The notes beneath the pieces are model-generated. The model saw only the letters and a program-made list of their open reading frames with translations. It was not told where the DNA came from and ran no database searches. From NCBI GenBank assembly GCA_014381385.1, contig JACNLR010000177.1, positions 1 through 22,051 on the forward strand: a stretch of 22,051 nucleotides of DNA. The letters run 5' to 3'. Shown in pieces: positions 8,254 through 15,493 of the stretch (the first letter of the stretch is position 1; every line of letters starts with the position of its first letter). Origin of the DNA: Planctomycetota bacterium (GTDB taxonomy: Bacteria; Planctomycetota; Phycisphaerae; Phycisphaerales; SM1A02). A program made the translations under genes and the position numbers.

Positions 8254-9072
8254 ATGCCAGAGATTCATCCTTCTTCCATCCTTGATGGTGAAATTACTAT
8301 CGCTGACGATGTTGTCATAGGTCCAAACTGCGTTTTGACCGGAGAAATTTCAATTGGCGAGGGAACTACGCTCATCGGCAATTGCTACCTCACCGGTAAA
8401 CTCGCCATAGGCAAACGAAACACAATCTATCCCTTCGTCAGCATCGGCTTTGCGCCACAAGATATGAGTTTCCCAGATGACCAATATGCACCGGGTGTTG
8501 TAATCGGTGACGACAACATATTTCGCGAAGGTGCCACCGTGCATAGAGCTACGCAAGAGACTCCTACATCAATTGGTAATGCGAATATTTTTATGACAAC
8601 CACGCACGTTGCACACGATTGCCAAATTGCAAACAACTGCACAGTCGTCACAGACGTTTCTCTTGCTGGTCACGTACACGTGCAAGACAATGTCATCCTC
8701 GGCGGAAGCGCGAACATTCACCAATTCGTGACGATCGGAAAGGGTGCAATGATTATTGGGCTTGGCTATGCGTCCTTTGATGTTCCGCCGTATTTCATGA
8801 TTACGGGCGGAAATATTATTGGGTCGATCAACGTGGTTGGGATGCGAAGAAGTGGGATGGAAACAAGTGAAATTACTCGACGCAAAGAAATCTACAAGCT
8901 GCTCTATAGGAGCGGTAATTCATTGCGCACTTCTTTAGAGCAATTAAAAAATGAAGGCGACGCTATTGCACTCGAATACGCTGCATTTATTGAGTCTGCA
9001 CGTAGAGGAGTCGTTACGCCTTACTTACAGCAACGAAGTGCAAGAAGAGGCATAGCTGCAACACATGAGTAA
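8254..9072 (+). CDS. lpxA: Acyl-ACP:UDP-N-acetylglucosamine O-acyltransferase
   Basis: The first enzyme of lipid A synthesis, cytosolic. The N-terminal two thirds are left-handed beta-helix hexapeptide repeats (for example VVIGPN, ISIGEG, LAIGKR). The catalytic His lies in THVAHDCQI (His121, matching the VAHDC of other LpxA proteins), followed by GSANIHQFVTIG. The signature NVVGMRRSGM introduces the helical C-terminal domain. Length (272 aa) is close to the usual ~260. It implies that the organism makes or once made a lipid A-type outer membrane. It starts 25 bp from lipB and overlaps the next gene by 8 nt, so the two are probably cotranscribed. No Shine-Dalgarno is visible. Confidence 0.95.
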   Translation: MPEIHPSSILDGEITIADDVVIGPNCVLTGEISIGEGTTLIGNCYLTGKLAIGKRNTIYPFVSIGFAPQDMSFPDDQYAPGVVIGDDNIFREGATVHRATQETPTSIGNANIFMTTTHVAHDCQIANNCTVVTDVSLAGHVHVQDNVILGGSANIHQFVTIGKGAMIIGLGYASFDVPPYFMITGGNIIGSINVVGMRRSGMETSEITRRKEIYKLLYRSGNSLRTSLEQLKNEGDAIALEYAAFIESARRGVVTPYLQQRSARRGIAATHE

Positions 9073-9862
9073 GTTGGTTTTTTTTGTTTTAGGAAGCGGT
9101 TCCTCTGGAAACTCTAGTTTGTTACGCATTAAAAATAATTGGGTGATGATAGACTGTGGTTTTTCGATGAAACAAACAAAAGAACGTATGCGAACGCACA
9201 ATGTGCAACTTGATATGGTCAGCGATGTCGTCATCACGCACCTTGACAGAGATCATTTCAACCCAGTTTGGTGTAGAACATTTTTACAGCGGGGTGTTCG
9301 AGTACATCTGCATGAAAGTCACGTTGCAAGAGCAAGGAGCGCAGGTCTTGATGAAGCATGCATTGTCCCGTTCAAAAACACCTTTCACTTGCATGGTGCG
9401 CAAGTCGAACCTGTACACGTTGCACACGATGCACTTGGTACTTTTAGTTATATTTTTGATACGGGTAAAACCCGTTTCGGATTGGCAACAGACTTGGGAA
9501 GAGTTCCACAGCACTTGCTCGATCGATTTGTCAATCTTGATGGCGTTGCATTTGAATCCAACTACGACCCGTCCATGCAAGAGATGAGCAATCGCCCTGC
9601 CGCATTAAAATCGAGAATTATGGATGGCGGTGGTCACCTTTCTAACGAACAATCAATTGCAGCAATCTGCCATATTGCAGCGGAATCGAACCTGCAACAT
9701 ATTGTGCTTTTGCACCTTTCAAGGCAGTGCAACTCCACTGCAATTATTCGAGATTTGTACCGCGATAACCTTGCCCATCTTTACAATTATGTGACAATGA
9801 CAAGCCAAGATCGCTGCTCAAGGTTACTTTCTATTGAAACCAGCGTGGCATCAACCATCTAA
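9065..9862 (+). CDS. WalJ/YycJ-like metallo-beta-lactamase-fold hydrolase
   Basis: A 265-residue metallo-beta-lactamase-fold protein. The start LGSGSSGNSSLL, the ESNYD segment, the GGGHLSNEQS segment and HLSRQCNS match the WalJ/YycJ group, whose members resemble 5'-to-3' exonucleases linked to DNA-end processing. Metal-ligand candidates are H59, D61, D63 and H64, the HVAHD region, the Asp in LATDLG and the His in GHLSN. The motif reads HxDxDH (THLDRDH) where HxHxDH is usual, so metal binding at one site may differ. The ATG overlaps the lpxA stop by 8 nt, indicating coupled expression. The fold is secure; the exact substrate is not. Confidence 0.82.
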   Translation: MSKLVFFVLGSGSSGNSSLLRIKNNWVMIDCGFSMKQTKERMRTHNVQLDMVSDVVITHLDRDHFNPVWCRTFLQRGVRVHLHESHVARARSAGLDEACIVPFKNTFHLHGAQVEPVHVAHDALGTFSYIFDTGKTRFGLATDLGRVPQHLLDRFVNLDGVAFESNYDPSMQEMSNRPAALKSRIMDGGGHLSNEQSIAAICHIAAESNLQHIVLLHLSRQCNSTAIIRDLYRDNLAHLYNYVTMTSQDRCSRLLSIETSVASTI

Positions 9863-9933
9863 TCTCTTTAATTGCAATATGTTGCGCCATTAGAAGTGCG
9901 AGTCTCTTTTCGGGGAAAACCAAAGGAAAAACC

Positions 9934-9956
9934 CCCTACGATGCCGATATGTAGGG
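9934..9956 (+). promoter_or_regulatory. Inverted repeat and possible -10 box just upstream of ftsK
   Basis: CCCTAC (9934-9939) and GTAGGG (9951-9956) form a perfect 6-bp inverted repeat with an 11-nt loop, ending 4 nt before the ftsK ATG. A possible -10 box, TATGTA (9948-9953), overlaps the right arm; no convincing -35 is seen. It could be an operator or an RNA hairpin at the start codon, or may be chance. Confidence 0.3.
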
Positions 9957-9960
9957 TGCA

Positions 9961-12369
9961 ATGGGAACTACCGCAATACGATCACGTCGTGGGCAATCAA
10001 AAGGCCCCTCTATTCTCACATCCGCAGACCTTAAATCGAGGATACTGTGGATTTTCAGTGCCACAATTGCTCTTTTCATAGCAGTTGCATTGCTTTCGTT
10101 TAACGCTAGCGACGCACCTTCGCACGTCGTTGCGGTTCATAACGACCCGGTCTCGAATTTGTGTGGTAGTGTCGGCGCTTGGATTGCGTACTGGACGTAC
10201 CACGTACTTGGTTTTGGAATTTGGGTTCTATTGACGGGCGTTGGCGCATGGGTCACGCTTGTGTTCCGAGGAATTGAAATTAAGCATACTGCGATTCGGG
10301 CGCTTGGTTTCCTCATTATGGCAATCGCTGTTTCCTGTTTTCATGAATTGTTTTTCCCAGAACTTGGAACCCTCGCTGGTGCCAAGGCTGGACTCATTTC
10401 AAAAACAATCATCACGCAACTTGACGCAAGTTTTAGTGGTTTTGGTGCTTTCCTACTTGTGCTTGCAGCATTTTCAATTGGGCTCGTGGTTGGTGCTGAA
10501 AAAATTGCATTTGCGATTCCACACTTGATTTGGTCTGGGCTTCAAAAAAGTGCATCGATACGTACGGCTCGAGTTTCACTGTCACCGATGTCGTTACTTC
10601 GCATGCATCGTACTACTACGCTTGAGCAAAATGAAGAAGTAGAAGAAGAATGGGAAGAAGAGGAATACCCTGAAGACGAATACGAAGATGAAAACTATGA
10701 GGAAGATGAATACGAAGATGAATATGAAGATGAATATGAAGAGGGCGAACCTCGCAAAAGGTTATCTCCTGCCGAGTTAGTTAAAAAAATGGCAAAGTTG
10801 CCCGTGCGTGTAGCTTCCAGTGGCAAAGCAGCAAAAGAATCCGATATTCAACGACCAGATAATTTTGAAGGCTATATTTTCCCCTCGCTGGATTTACTTG
10901 AAGAACCACAAGAAGGTTTTGGCGATTCGATTGAAGATCTTGTTCGTCAACAAGCAGTTGAACTAGAAGAAACTTTACAAATGTATGGCATCGACGGTGA
11001 AGTTACGAGTATTGAGGCGGGACCAACCATTACCTTATATTCCATCGACCTTGCTCCTGGCACAAAAGTCTCAAGCATTAACAGCGTAGCCAGTGACCTC
11101 GCGCGAAGTTTAGGCGCGCCAAATATTCGCATAGTTCCAAACACTGCTGGTCGGAAAACCGTTGGGATTGAAGTGCCTAATCCAGTGCGAGAAACTGTTT
11201 GCATCAAAGAGTTGATGAGCAGTAAGCGCGCAGAGAAAATGAAACTACCAATGTTCCTAGGTAAAGATGCTTCGGGCGAACCGATGGTTGAAGATCTCAC
11301 AAAAATGCCACATATGCTTGTTGCGGGCACAACGGGTTCGGGCAAAAGTGTTTGTATCAATTCCATTATTGCTGGTTGGATGTATACAAAACGCCCTGAT
11401 GAATTAAAGTTGATTTTGGTGGACCCAAAGATGGTAGAACTCAGTCAGTTCACAGACATTCCACATCTTGCATGTCCTGTTGTTACAGAAATGGGCAGGG
11501 CTGCTGCAATACTAGAGTGGGCTGTTGCACGAATGGAAGAGCGATACCAAATTTTCAGACAACTAGGCGTTCGCGATTTAGTTGGATTTAATGAACTCAC
11601 TGAAGATGAGATTTATAAGATTATTGAACCACAATCAGATGAAGAAAAGGCTCGCATTCCTGTAAAGCTTCCGTACATAGTCTTTATCATTGACGAGCTT
11701 GCTGACTTAATGATGACTGCAAAGGAAGTCGAGCAATCAATTGTACGGATTGCGCAAAAGGCACGTGCTGTAGGAATCCATCTCATTCTTGCAACGCAAC
11801 GCCCTGAAGCAAAGGTCGTTACAGGTTTGATTAAATCGAATATGCCATGCCGTGTTGCATTTAAAGTCAGCAGTGGTATGGACAGCCGTATTGTTCTTGA
11901 TACAAAAGGCGCAGAACTCTTGCTTGGCAACGGCGATATGCTATACATTTCACCGGGGTCGACTACTGCAAATCGTTCGCAGGGAACATTTGTTTCACCA
12001 AAAGAAATTCGTTCGGTTGTGAAGCATCTGAAAGAAGTTGCTGCTCCGAACTTTGAACGAAGTCTGGTTCAGATTAAACCAGGAGGTGGTGGCGCGCCTG
12101 GTGACGGTGATGGCGAAGTGCACGAGCGAGACGAATTGTTTGATGACGCGGTGCGAATAATGATCGAGTCAGGTCGTGGTTCAGTATCTCTTCTCCAACG
12201 CAGAATGGGCATTGGGTACGGGCGTGCTTCTCGCCTTGTTGACCAAATGGCCGTCGCTGGCATTGTTGGTGAACACAAAGGTTCGGTAGCTCGTGAAATC
12301 CTCATCTCCCTCGAAGATTGGGACGAAATGCAGCAGCTTGAAGCCGACGAAGATACCGACCTAGATTAA
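9961..12369 (+). CDS. ftsK: FtsK/SpoIIIE-family DNA translocase
   Basis: A septum-localised ATP-driven DNA pump that clears chromosome ends and dimers at division. The N-terminal ~180 residues hold several membrane helices (for example about 30-50, 71-97 and 108-122). An acidic linker at about residues 222-265 is built of EDEY units. The motor follows with Walker A AGTTGSGKS (455-463) and Walker B FIIDE ending at D578-E579. The C-terminal gamma winged helix (about residues 720-785, with SVSLLQRRMGIGYGRASRLVDQM) reads DNA polarity sequences. At 802 residues it is a short-linker form. No Shine-Dalgarno is seen at the ATG, which lies next to an inverted repeat. The next 680 bp have no large gene. 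Confidence 0.96.
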   Translation: MGTTAIRSRRGQSKGPSILTSADLKSRILWIFSATIALFIAVALLSFNASDAPSHVVAVHNDPVSNLCGSVGAWIAYWTYHVLGFGIWVLLTGVGAWVTLVFRGIEIKHTAIRALGFLIMAIAVSCFHELFFPELGTLAGAKAGLISKTIITQLDASFSGFGAFLLVLAAFSIGLVVGAEKIAFAIPHLIWSGLQKSASIRTARVSLSPMSLLRMHRTTTLEQNEEVEEEWEEEEYPEDEYEDENYEEDEYEDEYEDEYEEGEPRKRLSPAELVKKMAKLPVRVASSGKAAKESDIQRPDNFEGYIFPSLDLLEEPQEGFGDSIEDLVRQQAVELEETLQMYGIDGEVTSIEAGPTITLYSIDLAPGTKVSSINSVASDLARSLGAPNIRIVPNTAGRKTVGIEVPNPVRETVCIKELMSSKRAEKMKLPMFLGKDASGEPMVEDLTKMPHMLVAGTTGSGKSVCINSIIAGWMYTKRPDELKLILVDPKMVELSQFTDIPHLACPVVTEMGRAAAILEWAVARMEERYQIFRQLGVRDLVGFNELTEDEIYKIIEPQSDEEKARIPVKLPYIVFIIDELADLMMTAKEVEQSIVRIAQKARAVGIHLILATQRPEAKVVTGLIKSNMPCRVAFKVSSGMDSRIVLDTKGAELLLGNGDMLYISPGSTTANRSQGTFVSPKEIRSVVKHLKEVAAPNFERSLVQIKPGGGGAPGDGDGEVHERDELFDDAVRIMIESGRGSVSLLQRRMGIGYGRASRLVDQMAVAGIVGEHKGSVAREILISLEDWDEMQQLEADEDTDLD
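10645..10742 (+). repeat. In-frame 12-nt tandem repeat encoding EDEY units in the FtsK linker
   Basis: Near-identical 12-nt units (GAAGATGAATAY) encode successive Glu-Asp-Glu-Tyr blocks. They lie between the membrane domain and motor of FtsK, and the copy number probably varies by slippage. Confidence 0.65.
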
Positions 12370-12443
12370 GTTCCAAGCCCAAACTCTACCAACGCATCCT
12401 ATCCCCCCCCACACACACGCCGCAACTTTTACATGCCCACCCC

Positions 12444-12675
12444 CCATATTCTCCTCTGAGACTTTTTTTAGCCCAATTTTCGCCTCTGAGACTTTTTAAA
12501 GCCTTTAAACGCTGCTTTTGTTATTTTTGAAAAAAAAGTCTCAGAGGAGAAATGTGTGTGCACAAATTTGTGTTTGAATAAAAAATCGGCTTTATTGCGC
12601 TTTAAAAAGTCTCAGAGGTAAAAGAGGGTGGCGAAATGTGTGCGAAAGTGAAAAAAGTCTCAGAGGAGAATATGG
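12444..12675. mobile_element. MITE-like element of 232 bp with 25-bp perfect terminal inverted repeats
   Basis: The first 25 bp (12444-12468) are the exact reverse complement of the last 25 bp (12651-12675). Inside are three more copies of the core GTCTCAGAGG: one in the left orientation (12483-12497) and two in the right (12530-12552 and 12604-12618). No ORF of note lies between the ends, and the interior is A/T-rich. Such structure is typical of non-autonomous elements moved by a transposase supplied elsewhere, or of a palindromic repeat cluster. A target-site duplication is not obvious. The arms could fold into long stem-loops in RNA and act as a terminator after ftsK. Confidence 0.6.
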
Positions 12676-12680
12676 TGGCT

Positions 12681-12709
12681 TTGTGATGAATTTTTTGCCG
12701 ATAGAAAAT
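12681..12709 (+). promoter_or_regulatory. Weak putative promoter for the downstream structured RNA
   Basis: TTGTGA (12681-12686), a 17-bp spacer and GAAAAT (12704-12709) each match consensus at 4 of 6 positions. The position would place a transcript start near 12716, just before the first hairpin. The call leans on that context. Confidence 0.25.
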
Positions 12710-12893
12710 CTGTACTTGTGGCAAACCGCTCTTGGAAACCAACCAAAAGTTGGGAACCAAGAACAGGAGCCACAACGACCAAGGCATAGTGCCTTGGGCG
12801 GTGTGCCCTCCTAAGGCGGGAGGGATTCAGGGCTCGGCGGCGTCAAGTGGGATGCGACAGTTGGGCAAAACAGCGTTTAAAAGGAGGTGATCA

Positions 12894-12938
12894 GTGATCG
12901 AATTAACAGACTGTACAAGAGGGCTCGACAATACCTGA
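12894..12938 (+). CDS. Possible 14-codon leader ORF behind a maximal Shine-Dalgarno
   Basis: GTG at 12894 opens a frame of 14 codons (read as MIELTDCTRGLDNT) ending in TGA at 12936-12938. It is preceded at 6 nt by AAAGGAGGTGATC (12880-12892), a 13-nt match to the complement of the usual 16S rRNA 3' end. Its 3' half runs through the left side of hairpin H4, so translation would disturb that fold. The peptide is not rich in any single amino acid, which argues against classical attenuation. It may be untranslated, with the Shine-Dalgarno-like stretch serving as an RNA-RNA contact. Confidence 0.3.
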   Translation: MIELTDCTRGLDNT

Positions 12939-12987
12939 GCCCGTAGACCCAACGGGTTTACAGGTGTCAAGCCCCTACAGGACTTTG

Positions 12988-13024
12988 CCCGCCAATCAAC
13001 TTGCGTTGATTGGCGGGTTTTTTT
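12988..13024 (+). terminator. Strong intrinsic terminator
   Basis: A perfect 13-bp stem, CCCGCCAATCAAC (12988-13000) with GTTGATTGGCGGG (13005-13017), has a TTGC loop and is followed by seven T (13018-13024). It ends 27 nt before the ATG of the carboxyltransferase gene, so it either ends the upstream RNA or works as a conditional terminator for that gene. Confidence 0.9.
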
Positions 13025-13051
13025 ATATACAGATGCGGTATCCTGCACAGT

Positions 13052-14686
13052 ATGAGCGAACTCTCAATCCTAAAACAGGCAGCGGCCAAACTCACTGAAA
13101 CAACAGAGATTATTACCCTAGGCGGTGGACAGCGAGGAATTGAGCGCCAACATAGACACGGTCGACTCACTGCTCGTGAGCGTATTGAAAAACTGGCTGA
13201 TAAAGATGCGCCACTGTTTGAGTGTGGGCTTTTAGTAGCACATAACATGTATAAAGAATACGGCGGTGCTCCCTGCGCGGGCGTCATCACCACAATCACC
13301 CACGTCGGTGGTAAACAATGCATGATTATTGCAAACGATGCAACTGTGAAAGCAGGCGCGTTTTTCCCCATGACATGCAAGAAGATTATCCGCGCGCAAG
13401 CCATCGCCCAGCGTGCGCACCTTCCTCTTCTCTACCTCGTAGATTCTGCTGGAGTTTTTCTACCCTTGCAAGAGGATGTTTTTCCAGACACCGATGACTT
13501 TGGTCGTATCTTCAGAAATAACGCTGTATTTTCCGCGGCTGGCATCTCGCAAATTGCCGCAATAATGGGAAACTGCGTAGCAGGCGGCGGTTATTTGCCT
13601 GTTCTTTGCGACACACTGCTCATGACAGAGGGCAGCGGTCTTTACCTTGCAGGTCCTGCGCTTGTGAAAGCCGCAATCGGCCAAGAAGTTGAAAACGAGG
13701 AACTCGGTGGGGCGCAGATGCACGCAGAAATATCTGGGACTATCGACTTCCATGAACCCGATGACGAAGCATGTATAAAAAGGATCCAAGCACTTGTTCA
13801 TAGCGATATGTCTGTTCCACCAATCGCAGATCCACCTTACGAATTGGTCCACGCATTAAGAAAACCCAACGAAATCGATACAATTTTCCGCGCTGAACCT
13901 CATGAACAGTACGACATGAATGAACTTTTGACATGCTTTGTAGACGACGAAAGTTACAATGAATACAAAGCAGATTACGGTAGTTCCATGGTATGTGGAT
14001 ATGCACGAATTGGCGGATGGCCCTGTGGAATTGTCGCAAACCAACGCTGCCTTACCCAAAAGAAAATGGCAGGTGGAAAGGCTGGACCATCAACTTCAGC
14101 GAACATGCCGGCGGTTATTTATACAGAAGCAGCCGACAAGTCCGCTCGTTTTATTATGGACTGCAATCAGAAACGGATCCCGATTGTTTTTATCAGTGAC
14201 ACTACCGGATTCATGGTTGGGCGTGACAGTGAGCAGGCAGGGATTATTCGCTCAGGAGCGAAAATGGTAAATGCGATGAGTAATTGCATAGTCCCAAAAA
14301 TCACACTCATCATTGGCAGCAGCTACGGAGCAGGACATTACGCTATGTGCGGTCGAGCCTTTGACCCGTTCTTAACACTTGCTTGGCCAAATGCAAAGTA
14401 TGCAGTGATGGGTGGGTCTGCAGCAGCAAGCACACTTCTTCAAATAGATCTTGCTGCACGTAAACGTCGCGGCGAAGAAGTTGATCCTAAAGAAAGCAAA
14501 GAACTTCTCGCTGCAATCACCGCAAGTTACGAAGAGCAACAAGATATTTTCTATGGTGCTGCTCGGGGCTGGGTTGACCGAATGATTGATCCTGAAGATA
14601 CAAGATTAGAACTCATAGAAGCGTTATCCATTGCTTCAACATTTGAAATCCCAAGTGATTTTAAAACCGGCGTACTGCAAACATGA
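13052..14686 (+). CDS. Acyl-CoA carboxylase carboxyltransferase subunit, methylcrotonyl-CoA carboxylase beta type
   Basis: A 544-residue biotin-dependent carboxyltransferase that would move CO2 from carboxybiotin to an acyl-CoA. The N-terminal GGGQRGIERQHRHGRLTARERI, the segment DSAGVFLPLQEDVFPDTDDFGRIF, GNCVAGGGYLPV and the LGGAQMHAEISG block resemble MccB proteins of leucine degradation more than propionyl-CoA carboxylase. Both crotonase-like halves are present; the second has FISDTTGFMVG and GSSYGAGHYAMCGRAFDP. The ATG at 13052 is chosen because homology begins there; an earlier in-frame TTG would lie in the terminator stem. TATCCT ends 7 nt before the ATG with no good -35. The biotin-carboxylase partner is not in the window. 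The gene overlaps the next by ATGA. Confidence 0.88.
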   Translation: MSELSILKQAAAKLTETTEIITLGGGQRGIERQHRHGRLTARERIEKLADKDAPLFECGLLVAHNMYKEYGGAPCAGVITTITHVGGKQCMIIANDATVKAGAFFPMTCKKIIRAQAIAQRAHLPLLYLVDSAGVFLPLQEDVFPDTDDFGRIFRNNAVFSAAGISQIAAIMGNCVAGGGYLPVLCDTLLMTEGSGLYLAGPALVKAAIGQEVENEELGGAQMHAEISGTIDFHEPDDEACIKRIQALVHSDMSVPPIADPPYELVHALRKPNEIDTIFRAEPHEQYDMNELLTCFVDDESYNEYKADYGSSMVCGYARIGGWPCGIVANQRCLTQKKMAGGKAGPSTSANMPAVIYTEAADKSARFIMDCNQKRIPIVFISDTTGFMVGRDSEQAGIIRSGAKMVNAMSNCIVPKITLIIGSSYGAGHYAMCGRAFDPFLTLAWPNAKYAVMGGSAAASTLLQIDLAARKRRGEEVDPKESKELLAAITASYEEQQDIFYGAARGWVDRMIDPEDTRLELIEALSIASTFEIPSDFKTGVLQT

Positions 14687-15462
14687 GCATCTCCCTTGAG
14701 GGCAAAACAATTTTGATTACCGGAGCAAGCAGCGGCATAGGTGCAGCAACCGCAAGGGCCTGTGCAAAACGGGGTATGCGATGCGTCATAACCGCGCGGA
14801 GAAAGGAACCATTGCAGGCTCTTACAAATGATTTGGGTGCCGATTGTACTGTAGTCGTTGGAGACGTCACTGAAGATGGTTTCAATCAACACTTACTTGA
14901 TGTGTCAGGTGATGTTTACGCGGTATTTGTAAACGCAGGTCACGGACTTGAACAAACTACATTGCAATTTAACCTCAAACAATTTCAAGAGGTGTTTAGA
15001 CTCAATGTATTCGCTGCTGTTGAACTTGCAGCACAAGCTGCAAAAAAAATGGTTGAAAATAATTCTGGACATCTATTGCTTTGTGCAAGCTGTTTGTCTA
15101 AGTTTGCAACACCATCTCACGGCGCGTATTGCGCGAGCAAGTCGGCGCTAGAGGCTATCGCGAAAACAATGCGCATAGAACTCAAACCAAACAACGTCTT
15201 CGTGAGTAGTGTGCATCCAATCGGAACAAAAACGGAATTTTTCGACGAAAGTGCTAAGCGAAGTGGTAATGCACAATCTGATTTTGCAAGCCAAACGCCC
15301 TCCTGGCTGATGCAACCACCAGAAAGAGTTGCTAATGCTGTCGTAGAGTGCTTACGGAAACCAAAACCAGAAGTCTGGACAAGCATCTCGATGCGTCTGA
15401 TAAGCACGGTTTTTGGGGCATTCCCAAGAGCATCGGGGCCGATTATCAATAGATTTTCTTGA
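14683..15462 (+). CDS. Short-chain dehydrogenase/reductase
   Basis: A 259-residue NAD(P)-dependent oxidoreductase of the classical SDR type. The cofactor motif TGASSGIG is near the N-terminus, followed by VNAGHG. The catalytic residues are Ser136, Tyr149 and Lys153 (YCASK), with the usual 13-residue Ser-Tyr spacing. The Arg-containing TARRKE stretch after the second strand favours NADPH. The start overlaps the carboxyltransferase stop (ATGA), so the genes are cotranscribed and the dehydrogenase may act in the same acyl or branched-chain pathway. The substrate cannot be read from sequence. Confidence 0.88.
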   Translation: MSISLEGKTILITGASSGIGAATARACAKRGMRCVITARRKEPLQALTNDLGADCTVVVGDVTEDGFNQHLLDVSGDVYAVFVNAGHGLEQTTLQFNLKQFQEVFRLNVFAAVELAAQAAKKMVENNSGHLLLCASCLSKFATPSHGAYCASKSALEAIAKTMRIELKPNNVFVSSVHPIGTKTEFFDESAKRSGNAQSDFASQTPSWLMQPPERVANAVVECLRKPKPEVWTSISMRLISTVFGAFPRASGPIINRFS

Positions 15463-15487
15463 CTCAACCGCTCATTTGTAGCACAAT
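15459..15487 (+). promoter_or_regulatory. Putative promoter giving a leaderless transcript of the SGNH-like gene
   Basis: TTGACT (15459-15464, 5 of 6 consensus), a 17-bp spacer and CACAAT (15482-15487) end 6 nt before the ATG at 15494, so the expected +1 is the A of the start codon. No Shine-Dalgarno is present. The -35 box overlaps the last codon and stop of the dehydrogenase gene. Confidence 0.5.
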
Positions 15488-15493
15488 AGAATA

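Larger units (their letters stand above)
12716..13024 (+). ncRNA. Candidate structured RNA (about 310 nt), independent or a leader of the downstream carboxylase gene
   Basis: A series of self-complementary segments ends in a strong terminator. H1 is CTTGG-AAA-CCAAC closed by GTTGG-GAA-CCAAG (12731-12761). H2 is CCAAGGCA with TGCCTTGG (12779-12797). H3 is CCCTCC with GGAGGG (12806-12824). H4 is a long irregular hairpin (12911-12980): stems CTGTA/TACAG, GGGCT/AGCCC, GAC/GTC, ACCTG/CAGGT and AGCCCGT/ACGGGTT nest in order around a 7-nt loop. GGGCAAA (12863-12869) can also pair with TTTGCCC (12984-12990), competing with the terminator stem. I see no tmRNA tag or T-arm, no RNase P core motif and no SRP GGAAG core. 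The 5' end is a guess. Confidence 0.55.

Noticed and set aside
12716..13024. tmRNA, RNase P RNA or SRP RNA identity for the structured RNA
   Set aside because: I could not find a tRNA-like T-arm, an ALAA-type tag frame, the RNase P GGAAAGUCC core or the SRP GGAAG core. Covariance models would settle this.
12827..13048. A 73-codon minus-strand open frame across the structured RNA
   Set aside because: It lies over the terminator and hairpins, has no family-like motif and no ribosome site. Open frames of this size are expected by chance.
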